In this document: positions 1 through 7,822 of the stretch, in pieces
Numbering within the stretch: position 1 is the stretch's first letter
How the letters are laid out: every line of letters begins with the position of its first letter
Assembly (NCBI GenBank): GCA_964577115.1
Contig: CAZNXJ010000054.1
Location: forward strand, 1-14,698
DNA from: CAZNXJ01 sp964577115
Lineage (GTDB): Bacteria > Planctomycetota > Planctomycetia > Pirellulales > Pirellulaceae
Reading direction: 5' to 3'
DNA length: 14,698 bases
Notes under the pieces: model-generated
Told to the model about the DNA's origin: nothing
What the model saw: the letters and a program-made list of their open reading frames with translations, nothing else
Databases searched by the model: none
Translations under genes and position numbers: made by a program

Positions 1-1473
1 CTGCAGGAACTTTCCGGGTATTGCGCGGGCAGTCAGCAGCAAGAGTTTTGGCGCCAGTTGCGTCGTAAAGTCGGCGAGCTGGATCTCGGCGAATCGGAAC
101 GACTGTGTGCGATTGCGCTGATCAAGCGATTGTTTCCGAAGGTCATTGAACGCGCGTTGGGAGGCGACGTTTCCCCCTCCTTGCATCAAGTAGCGTGGCC
201 GTCGACTGCCTTTGTGGCTGCGATCCCCTGGCTGAGCAGCCTGTCCGGTGAAGCACAAAGCGCCGCAAAGGCTTATCAGCGGATGGCACTCGCTGCCGGA
301 TACCAGGAGAGCGAAAGGCAAGCGGCACTCGACGCCGGCGTCAAGTGGGCCGGTGCTGATGGTCCGATCTGGTTTTCTAGCGCCGTTCGCAACGACGGAC
401 CAGGGCAGGAAAGTCTTGGGATAAATTCGCCAAAGGAGAAAATCCTAGCTCGACGAGCGAAGGTTCGTGAGCTTCTCGATCAATTATTGAATGTCTATCG
501 AGAGGCGGGTGCCTCCCAAGGCGACGACCAGCACCGTCCCGTGCCGTATTACGCACTTCTCTTGATGGATGGTGACTCGATGGGAGCGCTGTTGCAACAA
601 CTTGGCAGCGTCCGGCAACTAAGCGAGTGTCTCAATCGATTTAGCGAGGGGGTCGACACGATCATCCGTCAGCATTGTGGGCGTACCGTATACGCGGGCG
701 GCGATGACGTCCTTGCGATTCTACCGGCTAAGTGTGTTCTGCCGGCCGCCACGGAATTGCGCGCGGCGTATGCCGGGGCGTTTCACGATAATGTTGCGCA
801 AAATGCCACCATCTCTGCCAGTGTCGTTTACGCTCATTGGCGATATCCGCTGCGCCAGGTGTTGCGGACGGCTCACCAGCTGCTCGACGACATTGCAAAA
901 GACGCGACCGGACGCGATGCAATTGCCATCGGTATCATTCTCGGAAGTGGGCTTAGCGCTGTCTGGGCGACACCCTGGGACGTGTTCACAGGTACAGCCA
1001 CTGCCCGCGACGGGCGTGGGGAAACGATTCGATCTGTAGCGTTATCCGACATCTTGCATCGATTCGATTCTCAAGCTACCGACGAATCGGAGGATCCACC
1101 CTTCAATGCGTCCTTCCTTTATCTCTTGCGCGAGCGGTTTGGCCACTTGCTCGGGGAAGGGCACGTGCAGCCAGGCCAATTTCTACGCTGCTCGGATTCT
1201 AGCATGTCGGGGCTGCTGCGCGATCTGGCACATGCTGAATATCGGCGACGATTGAAGAAATCCATTCGTGCTAAGAAAACCGCGGAACAAACAAAAACCA
1301 TTATTAACGAACTCATGTCTCTCAGTCACCATTGGCGTCGTAAACAGGCCGGGAGCGACGTGGCTCACAAAACAGTGATAACGTGCGACCCAAACGCTTT
1401 TACCTTTGACGGATGGCGAGTTGCCCGGTTCCTCAAGCAGATCGAGGATGGAAAGGTAGGCGACCATGATTGA
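1..1473 (+). CDS. cmr2: Cas10/Cmr2, type III-B large subunit (5'-truncated by window edge)
   Basis: This is the large subunit of the Cmr RNA-targeting complex. In this family the palm domain makes cyclic oligoadenylate when target RNA is bound. The frame is open from base 1, so the gene starts left of the window and only the last 490 residues are visible. A TTG at 58 is not a credible start. The visible part has a palm core with MDGDSMG (DGD at fragment residues 190-192) and an intact GGDD at 233-236 (nt 697-708), followed by the Cmr2 C-terminal region with AKDATGRDA. The cyclase therefore looks competent. Any N-terminal HD nuclease domain and first zinc-binding region would be outside the window. 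The stop overlaps the cmr3 start by 8 nt, which indicates one operon. Identity as Cmr2 rather than Csm1 is supported by the following cmr3-cmr6 genes. Confidence 0.95.
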   Translation: MQELSGYCAGSQQQEFWRQLRRKVGELDLGESERLCAIALIKRLFPKVIERALGGDVSPSLHQVAWPSTAFVAAIPWLSSLSGEAQSAAKAYQRMALAAGYQESERQAALDAGVKWAGADGPIWFSSAVRNDGPGQESLGINSPKEKILARRAKVRELLDQLLNVYREAGASQGDDQHRPVPYYALLLMDGDSMGALLQQLGSVRQLSECLNRFSEGVDTIIRQHCGRTVYAGGDDVLAILPAKCVLPAATELRAAYAGAFHDNVAQNATISASVVYAHWRYPLRQVLRTAHQLLDDIAKDATGRDAIAIGIILGSGLSAVWATPWDVFTGTATARDGRGETIRSVALSDILHRFDSQATDESEDPPFNASFLYLLRERFGHLLGEGHVQPGQFLRCSDSSMSGLLRDLAHAEYRRRLKKSIRAKKTAEQTKTIINELMSLSHHWRRKQAGSDVAHKTVITCDPNAFTFDGWRVARFLKQIEDGKVGDHD

Positions 1474-2629
1474 CCTCGACACGTTCCAGTGGATGACGAT
1501 TGAACCCGTTGATGCTTGGTTCTTCCGAGACGGTCGTCCCTCGAATCGCGGAGAGGATCAGAGCGACATTACAAGTGAGTTTCCTCCCAATCCGACCACG
1601 GTGGTTGGCGCTCTGCGTGCCGCATTCGCTCGGGCCAACGGGTGGACCGGCAGCGGCTCTTGGGCCGAAGAATCGAGTGATCTGAAAGACGTCCTTGGAG
1701 ATGGCTTTGACGACCTTGGGAATCTCATGTTTCTGGGGCCGTTTCTGGGCAAGGAAGATGAGCGGGAAGGCGAGTATCGGCGCTGGGACATCCTGTTGCC
1801 TTTACCGCAGCACGTTGCCGGAAGGATGGTGGAGGGCAGGTTTGTTCCGGAAGTGTTGTTGGAGCCGTCGCAGGAGCTCGTTTGTTGTGACGCAAACCCG
1901 AGCGGAGTACGCTTGCCAGCAGTGCCCGTGAACTACGCTTGCAAGTCTGCTGGTGACGAGCCCAAAAAACCGCCAACGCATCCCGAAGGTATTTTCGTTA
2001 CGTCGAACGGGTTCAATGCGATTGTCCGCGGCGAATTGCCGAACGCAGATGATTGCATTCCAGCGAACGAATTATATTCGCACGAATCTCGAATCGGTAT
2101 CCGACGCGACGCCGAAACTCGCACGACGGGCCGTGGGGATATTTATAGCCCGCGTTACTTGCGTCTAAAGCGCGGTGTCTCGCTGGTACACGCGGTCCGA
2201 GGTATTCCGACGGGATGGATGTGGCCGACGTTGATGCCACTGGGCGGTGAATCACGCTTGGCCGCCATCCAGCGACTCGATCAGGCGCCTGAGATGCCCA
2301 CATTAAAAAACGGAGAGGCGGCTCTGGCTATCGCTCTTACGCCAGTTCGATTCGGCACGTATTGGTGGGGCGCCGGGCCGGGGCAACCAGCTGCTGCGCT
2401 GTCTTCGGAACTCAGCGGCAACGTGATATGTGTCGCCCTGGCCCGGCCCCGGCTCATCGGCGGCTGGGACTTTAAGACGAATAGTCCCCGTACGCTCGCT
2501 CCCTTTGCACCGGCTGGAACGGTCTGGTGGCTTGAGAATGGTGCGACTGATACCCCTGGCTTTACCCATTTCGGATTGCTCTCGGAGTATGGGTACGGAC
2601 TGATCGCTCTTGCCACAGATCGACAATGA
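1466..2629 (+). CDS. cmr3: Cmr3, Cas5-like subunit of the type III-B complex
   Basis: Cmr3 is a RAMP-fold (Cas5-like) subunit that holds the 5' handle of the crRNA next to Cas10 at the base of the Cmr complex. The 387-residue protein starts with the family signature EPVDAWFFRDGRPSN (residues 13-27), followed by FPPNPTTVVGALRAAFA, the usual Cmr3 N-terminal block. It ends with the glycine-rich EYGYG (374-378) before the final strand. Length is normal for the family. The ATG at 1466 overlaps the cmr2 stop by 8 nt and is preceded by a GGAAAGG-type ribosome site around 1451-1457, suggesting translational coupling. No catalytic role is expected. Confidence 0.93.
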   Translation: MIDLDTFQWMTIEPVDAWFFRDGRPSNRGEDQSDITSEFPPNPTTVVGALRAAFARANGWTGSGSWAEESSDLKDVLGDGFDDLGNLMFLGPFLGKEDEREGEYRRWDILLPLPQHVAGRMVEGRFVPEVLLEPSQELVCCDANPSGVRLPAVPVNYACKSAGDEPKKPPTHPEGIFVTSNGFNAIVRGELPNADDCIPANELYSHESRIGIRRDAETRTTGRGDIYSPRYLRLKRGVSLVHAVRGIPTGWMWPTLMPLGGESRLAAIQRLDQAPEMPTLKNGEAALAIALTPVRFGTYWWGAGPGQPAAALSSELSGNVICVALARPRLIGGWDFKTNSPRTLAPFAPAGTVWWLENGATDTPGFTHFGLLSEYGYGLIALATDRQ

Positions 2630-2667
2630 CACCTTTGATACCTATGGCGTGATAAGGCACCCAAATA

Positions 2668-3513
2668 ATGAAATCCAAAATTCTCGGGCTTTTGGCCGAG
2701 ACGGCCATTCATCCAGGTGCTGGGCAGGATACAGGGTTCGTCGACCTGCCCGTGGCACGCGAAGCAGCTACCGACTATCCCGTGATCGTTGGCAGTAGTT
2801 TCAAGGGGGCTCTCTTGGATCGTGCCGAATGTCACAATAGGGTGAACCAGGATTGGCAAGTTGATTGCCATCGCATTTTCGGTCAACAAGACAGAGCCGG
2901 CTCACTACTCGTATCGGATATTCGGCTTGTATTGCTTCCCGTGCGCTCGCTGACGTCCCATTACAAGTGGGTTAGTTGTCCACACTTGCTCGAGCGATTG
3001 CATCGCGATTTGAAGCGATCCGGATGCAATGGAAAGGCGCTCGAGCTGCCAGGTGTCCCTACCGGGCAATATCTTGGAAAAGGAAGCGAGGATGAGCCAT
3101 TGTTTCTCGAAGAGCGACAGTTTCGACGCAATGGAGATGTGCCCGAAGGTATTATTCAATTGTGCGGTTCGCTAATCCTGCATCAAGAGACAAGGGAGCG
3201 TCTTGCGAACCAGCTCGTCATTCTGCACGACGACGATTTTGCTTGGTTTGCTCGATTTGGCTTGGCCGTTAATGCCAGGAACATGCTCAATAACGAAAAG
3301 AAAACCAGTCAAAACCTTTGGTACGAAGAGACTATTCCGCCCGATAGTCTGTTCTACAGCTTGGTGGCCGATCGCGATGGGGGAAGGACGCTCGACGAAA
3401 TAGGAAAACTGCTGGACGACCGGCCGTATATTCAGGTAGGCGGCAACGAAACGATCGGGCAGGGGTGGTTCGCAGTGAAGCAAGTCCCGCAACTAGAAGG
3501 AGTCGAAGCATGA
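2668..3513 (+). CDS. cmr4: Cmr4, Cas7-like backbone subunit and target-RNA nuclease
   Basis: Cmr4 forms the helical backbone of the Cmr complex along the crRNA and cuts the bound target RNA at regular intervals. The 281-residue protein has the family N-terminus HPGAGQDTGFVDLPVARE (residues 15-32). D26 sits at the position of the Asp shown to be needed for target cleavage in Pyrococcus furiosus Cmr4, so slicing activity is predicted to be intact. GSSFKGAL is the RAMP motif, and GGNETIGQGW (258-267) is the C-terminal glycine-rich block. It starts 38 nt after the cmr3 stop, the only real gap in this operon, with a modest AAGG site at 2654-2657. Its TGA overlaps the cmr5 ATG as ATGA. Confidence 0.94.
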   Translation: MKSKILGLLAETAIHPGAGQDTGFVDLPVAREAATDYPVIVGSSFKGALLDRAECHNRVNQDWQVDCHRIFGQQDRAGSLLVSDIRLVLLPVRSLTSHYKWVSCPHLLERLHRDLKRSGCNGKALELPGVPTGQYLGKGSEDEPLFLEERQFRRNGDVPEGIIQLCGSLILHQETRERLANQLVILHDDDFAWFARFGLAVNARNMLNNEKKTSQNLWYEETIPPDSLFYSLVADRDGGRTLDEIGKLLDDRPYIQVGGNETIGQGWFAVKQVPQLEGVEA

Positions 3514-3935
3514 GCGCCAGCAGTGAAGCGAGTCCGACGCTTGAGCAGCAGCGTGCCAGCTTTGCTCTGCAGAAAATTCGGGAGTTACAGAACGGAACGA
3601 TGGACTACGGGCACTACGTCTCGTATGTCTCAGCACTGCCGGCGACGATCGTCATGAATGGCCTCGGCCAGGCACTCACAACGCTGGTTGCAAAGGCGAA
3701 GGGCAGGACAAGCGATCCACACCGGATATTGTTCGATCACATCGCCCAATGGGTCAACCAACAGGTCGCGGAACTTCGCAGCCCTGACGGCGACTTGACG
3801 AAACTGATTGATCGTCTAATGCAGAGTGACCAGAGGATCTACGTCCGTGCTCAGGCCGAAGTGATGGCCTATCTAAACTGGTTGAAGCAGTTCGCCCGTG
3901 CCTACCTGAAGGAAAAGGAGGGGCAAGATGCCTGA
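3510..3935 (+). CDS. cmr5: Cmr5, small (Cas11-like) subunit of the type III-B complex
   Basis: Cmr5 is the small, all-helical subunit that forms the inner filament of the Cmr complex beside the Cmr4 backbone. I take the ATG at 3510, giving 141 residues, because it overlaps the cmr4 stop as ATGA and is preceded by AGAAGGAGT at 3495-3503. The frame is open further upstream (to 3465), but that extension lies inside cmr4 and has no Cmr5 character. Family features include the helical repeat around SFALQKIRELQNG and LPATIVMNGLGQAL, the typical Cmr5 motif. The last 8 nt overlap cmr6. Size is normal for the family. Confidence 0.92.
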   Translation: MSASSEASPTLEQQRASFALQKIRELQNGTMDYGHYVSYVSALPATIVMNGLGQALTTLVAKAKGRTSDPHRILFDHIAQWVNQQVAELRSPDGDLTKLIDRLMQSDQRIYVRAQAEVMAYLNWLKQFARAYLKEKEGQDA

Positions 3936-5209
3936 CCGCACCGGTTTGCGTCGAGGCCCGTTCTGTCCGCTGTACCGCGAAGCCATCCAATTTGGATCGT
4001 GGCAAAACCCGCATTCCGCGCACGCGGGTCTGCTGTTCGACAAGTTTGCAGACGGTTGGTGGGACGACAGCGAATGGGGTTTTGCATTCGATAAAGGGAG
4101 TCGCTCAAGAGACGATCGAGGAAATGAATCGGATGAAAAGGAAAACTGGCTGACAAAGCCGTTTCAGAATCGCTATAGACCGGATAGCGGTCTACTTGCG
4201 GAAGCGTGTCGGCGCCAGCGGGAAATGATTGCGCGGCTTGGCGGTAAGGTGGTCGTTGTGAGTAACAGCGATCGATTCGTCACCGGTTTAGGGCGTGAAC
4301 ATCCTCTTGAGAACGGATTCGTATGGCACCACACACTTGGCGTTCCATATTTACCTGGCAGCAGTCTAAAGGGAATGCTCCGCGCTTGGATGCGCGAAAC
4401 ATACGGCATGATCGGGGAAGACAAAAGCGGCAACAGCATTTATAAGGAGACCGCAAATATCGAAGCAGTGTTCGGCATCGCGGGTTTGGCTGGCCAAATA
4501 ATTCTATTCGACATGCTGCCGACCAAGCCGCCGAAATTATCGGTCGATGTAATGACTCCACATTATGCGCCGTACTATCAGCACGGCGAAGTGCCCGGCG
4601 ACTGGCACAGTCCGGTTCCCATCACGTTCCTCACCGTTGCCCCTGAACAGTCATGGCAGATTGGCGTCGCGTTTGGTTCCCAGGCTGNNNNNNNNNNATG
4701 ACGCGCCCTCCATCGATCAGCTCGTCGTCGACTTGCTGCAAGCCATCGAGGTCAATGGAGTCGGCGCCAAGACGGCCGTCGGCTATGGCCGGTTTCAAAT
4801 CGACCATTCCGAACAGCAGCGTCTCGAGAAGGAAGATGCCAAGCGTCGCGCGATGCAGGAAGAAGCCAAACGTCGGGCTGAAGAGGAAGAGCAATTCCAG
4901 GCGTCGCTTGCTGGGGACTCCGAACCACTGCAGCAACTCAAGAAGCTGCAGCGTGACAAGAGCTGGCAACTCTCGACGCCCGACACAAGAATGCTAGACG
5001 CGTTGGAGGCATTTTGCCAAACCCACCCCGAACCACCGCAGGACTGTTTGGATGGGATACGTAACCTGCTTGAGTCGATACCCAAATACAAGGGTGTTTG
5101 GGAGGCTCCCGATGCCACCACTGGCAAAGCCAAGAACCCAAAGCCAAAGTACAGTTCTGGGAGAGTTCGAGAGCTGGTAAAACGCCTTAATCCAAAATTC
5201 CGGAAGTAA
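3928..5209 (+). CDS. cmr6: Cmr6, Cas7-like capping subunit; interrupted by an N gap, with charged C-terminal extension
   Basis: Cmr6 is the Cas7-like subunit near the 3' end of the crRNA in the Cmr complex. The ATG at 3928 overlaps the cmr5 stop by 8 nt and has a strong AGGAGG site at 3916-3921. The first 253 residues carry RFVTGLG (116-122) and the RAMP motif YLPGSSLKGMLRAW (141-154), then MTPHYAPYY and the WHSPVPITFLTV block. After the ten Ns, the sequence continues with GVGAKTAVGYGRF, the normal Cmr6 C-terminal motif, but one reading frame over. The gap must really be a multiple of three long (or this is a frameshift); exactly ten bases would give a TGA at 4699. I treat it as one gene split by unresolved sequence. 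A further ~130 residues follow the glycine-rich motif, beginning with a Glu/Arg/Lys-rich coiled coil (nt about 4811-4900). Confidence 0.88.
4688..4697. other. Assembly gap (10 Ns) inside cmr6
   Basis: There are ten consecutive undetermined bases. The coding frame on the left (from 3928) and on the right (to 5209) agree only if the true gap length is a multiple of three, so ten is probably a placeholder. Both flanks are clear Cmr6 sequence, and little of the protein seems to be missing. Confidence 0.97.
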
Positions 5210-5215
5210 GTCGCT

Positions 5216-6859
5216 CTACCTCAAAGTTGCGGAGTTGCTGGCTCCTGCTTCAGGCAAAAACAACCCTAGCCCGAAGTGGCAGTGATTCCCGAGGCAGATC
5301 GGGCCGCGGATGGGACGATTGAATCGGATACGATAGGCGCCCGTTGGCCGGCGACCAGCGTCGTCGTCGAACGCCCTGCGATTTCGCTTGAATTCAATGG
5401 GACGGCGAGCAGGCCCGCGGGCATGGTGGGACCAGCGAGTCGGATCGATGCGAAATACCGTGGTGCCCCGGTCGTAAAGCGGCTCGATAGCCACTATCTG
5501 TGCGTCGCCGAGGCGATCACGTTCTCGGTCCATAAACCCTTGCAGCTCCTCCCGGAGAACGGCTTCGATGAAAGCGTGGAGGTCACGCTGGAGTTCCACG
5601 GGGTCGCGCTTCCGTCCATTCTTCTTCAGGTGCCGCCGAACGACGAACGGTGTGGCCGACACCCAGCGCTCCGCATCTCGTACGGGAAACGCTCGGAATT
5701 CTTCCAGAGAGCCCCAGCCGAGCATCAGCAGGCGTAGTTCGGGCATGTCGTTGCCCCGAGGGAGAGAGCGCAATCGGTCCAGGGCACGAAGCTCGTCACG
5801 GTCAAAGCCAGCTTTCGCAATGATGGTAAGGTGATCAAGACGCCCGTCCCCATCCTCGTCGGTTGGAAGGTAAAAGGCATGTTGATGACCGACGAGCGGC
5901 CGGCCTTCAGCATCCTTTCCCGAAAGGACATCGGAGCGCCCCTTCACGCCATTCCGTTCCGTTATCCTCCCGTGAATCCCCATGAGTTTGTAGCGAACAT
6001 AATCGGCGATCGGCAACGTTTCCGTCACCAGCGGAAGAACCGGCGAATCGAACGCAAACCGGACGATTTGGGCGGAACGCGCCTCTCGCCGCCGCCTCGG
6101 CTGTCGCCTCGAGTGGGGATGAAAGCAATCGGCTCGCCGCGTGTATTGAACCCAGCGGGAACCTGGCGGATCAGACCACTTTTCAGCGCTCAACTGGGAT
6201 GTCTCGATACAGAGGTGCCACTCCGGGTCATACGCGGGCCGCTTCCCCCTCCCGCCACCTTTCGAAAGGACATGCTCGCTTCCAAAAGCGTCGTCGGCGT
6301 CCCCAACAAGCACACGTACGATGTCCTCGTTGTCGCTCGGCGATGTCCCCTCCAAGGGACGACAATTGACGGCGGCGTATCGTCGTTCTGCGTCGTCCTC
6401 GGCAAGCAATTCCGCCTCGCACCAAGATTCGGCTCGGCCGAGATAACCGAGACGATCGACGAGCGTTGAAAGAACGCGGCGCTGCTCGGCGCTGAGTTCG
6501 CCGTGAGGCCAGAGGGCAATGACTGGATCGGAACGATCCAGGCATACAAAGGAATCAAAGACCAACGTCTGGTCCTCAGGGCCCTTCTTATACCACCGCA
6601 TGTAGTGCCGAGAATGCCCGGTCGTCGCTTCCGGCAACACGAAGCTGGGAGGGGCAAGCATCTCGGCAAGAACACCACGCACCTGGTCCTCCGAAAATTC
6701 CGTCGCTTTGGTTTTCCAGGTGGCGACGATCGAGCGCAACAGGCGCCATGGTGAGGGGGGCCATTCCGGAATGCCTTCGTTGACATGCCGTCCCCACGGT
6801 GTGGCGTGAAAACGTCCCGCAGGGAAATACAAAGCGATTCCAATCATTGGTTGACCCAT
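5216..6859 (-). CDS. csb2: Csb2, Cas5-Cas6 fusion of type I-G
   Basis: Csb2 (GSU0054 family) combines a Cas5-like part, which binds the crRNA 5' end in Cascade, and a Cas6-like endonuclease part that cuts pre-crRNA. The 547-residue protein opens with the family signature FPAGRFHATPWGRHVNEG (residues 12-29), followed by WPPSPWRLLRS. It ends with a Cas6-like glycine-rich segment GPICLGNHCHFGLGLF (519-534) containing two His residues. Which His is catalytic cannot be told from sequence alone. The ATG at 6859 directly follows the csb1 TGA (TGAATG), favouring this start over an in-frame ATG four codons on. It is the last gene of the I-G operon. Its TAG lies 6 nt from the cmr6 stop in convergent orientation. 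It is the only Cas6-like protein visible here. Confidence 0.93.
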   Translation of the reverse strand: MGQPMIGIALYFPAGRFHATPWGRHVNEGIPEWPPSPWRLLRSIVATWKTKATEFSEDQVRGVLAEMLAPPSFVLPEATTGHSRHYMRWYKKGPEDQTLVFDSFVCLDRSDPVIALWPHGELSAEQRRVLSTLVDRLGYLGRAESWCEAELLAEDDAERRYAAVNCRPLEGTSPSDNEDIVRVLVGDADDAFGSEHVLSKGGGRGKRPAYDPEWHLCIETSQLSAEKWSDPPGSRWVQYTRRADCFHPHSRRQPRRRREARSAQIVRFAFDSPVLPLVTETLPIADYVRYKLMGIHGRITERNGVKGRSDVLSGKDAEGRPLVGHQHAFYLPTDEDGDGRLDHLTIIAKAGFDRDELRALDRLRSLPRGNDMPELRLLMLGWGSLEEFRAFPVRDAERWVSATPFVVRRHLKKNGRKRDPVELQRDLHAFIEAVLREELQGFMDRERDRLGDAQIVAIEPLYDRGTTVFRIDPTRWSHHARGPARRPIEFKRNRRAFDDDAGRRPTGAYRIRFNRPIRGPICLGNHCHFGLGLFLPEAGASNSATLR

Positions 6860-7807
6860 TCACTTTTTCCACTGCACTTGGGTGACCGAAGGGTCCGCAA
6901 AGAGCCCCGCTTCCTTGCAGCGGCTGATGAGCGTTTTGCACTCGCTGAGCAGATCGTCCTCTGCTGGCACGCTAAAACCCTCTTTGGGGCGTGTTATCTC
7001 GAGGGAACCCGTCGGCTCCAAGTCGCAGGCTGTCCGTAATCGCAATCCGTTGGACAGAAATCGCTGAATTTTGAACAGCGCGAGCGCAATCAGTAACTTG
7101 TAGGCTTCGTCATGCAGGCCGTATCCACGTAGTAGGGCTAGATCAAGATTGAAATAAGCCGTGATTCGCTCTGCCGTAAACTCGGTGCGATGGTACGGTA
7201 CGTTCCCCTCGCCGCCCTTCAAATCGGGCTGCACAATGTTATTTTTGACACCGCCGCTTTCAGCGACCTCAACACCGCTCGCTTCAATAAATGCCGACAA
7301 TGCGCGCGTCACGCGAAGCCGACCGCCAATTTCTTCCAGGAAGCAGCCGTGAAGCAGGCTGTTCGTGTCGTACTTCAGCAACGATTCGTGGAATTTCTTC
7401 CAGTTGACGCGCCCATCTTTCTCGTACTCAATCTCCTTCGTAAACGCCTTCTTGAAGTCAGCGTCACCGTGGTTGCCGGTAATGTAGTCCGAATTGATTC
7501 GGTGCGCTTCAAGGAGAGAGTTGCTTACATGCTTGCCGTTTTCGTCGACAATCTTGATATAAGGTAGCCCCTGCAGTTCAGCGATCAGGTCCTGCGTAGC
7601 CGAGTCCCAGCATGCGAGTTCCATGCGGTTGGCGACGGATTGGGCAGATTCCACGAGCAGCATGGCTTGATTGCCGGGGGCCGTGTAGCGGGCGGGTCCC
7701 AGATCGGGAAAGCCGGTCGGTTGAAAGCGATGCCCTTGCAGAGGCTTGAGGTCCACCTGCATCAGCAGGCGGGGAGCATTAGCGAGCTTGGAGTAGTCGA
7801 TGGTCAT
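6860..7807 (-). CDS. csb1: Csb1, Cas7 backbone subunit of type I-G
   Basis: Csb1 (GSU0053 family) is the Cas7-type protein that coats the crRNA spacer and forms the backbone of the I-G Cascade. The 315-residue product starts MTIDYSKLANAPRLL and contains GHRFQPTGFPDLGPA near residue 25, then MLLVESAQSVANRME, both typical of Csb1. The central GEGNVPYHRTEFTAERI is also family-like. Length is normal. It begins 15 nt after the csx17 stop, with only a weak GGCAAGG-like site ahead of the ATG, so coupling to csx17 translation is likely. It ends immediately against the csb2 start. Nothing points to inactivation. Confidence 0.93.
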   Translation of the reverse strand: MTIDYSKLANAPRLLMQVDLKPLQGHRFQPTGFPDLGPARYTAPGNQAMLLVESAQSVANRMELACWDSATQDLIAELQGLPYIKIVDENGKHVSNSLLEAHRINSDYITGNHGDADFKKAFTKEIEYEKDGRVNWKKFHESLLKYDTNSLLHGCFLEEIGGRLRVTRALSAFIEASGVEVAESGGVKNNIVQPDLKGGEGNVPYHRTEFTAERITAYFNLDLALLRGYGLHDEAYKLLIALALFKIQRFLSNGLRLRTACDLEPTGSLEITRPKEGFSVPAEDDLLSECKTLISRCKEAGLFADPSVTQVQWKK

Positions 7808-7822
7808 AGTGCCTTGCCACTC

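Noticed and set aside
2281..2889. 202-codon - strand frame across the cmr3-cmr4 junction
   Set aside because: It lies antisense to two strongly supported genes and has no family features.
5831..6843. Long open frames on the + strand (5831-6469) and a second - strand frame (6190-6843) across csb2
   Set aside because: They overlap csb2 entirely, have no recognisable motifs and are rich in Arg/Ser/Pro as expected of out-of-frame reading of GC-rich coding DNA.
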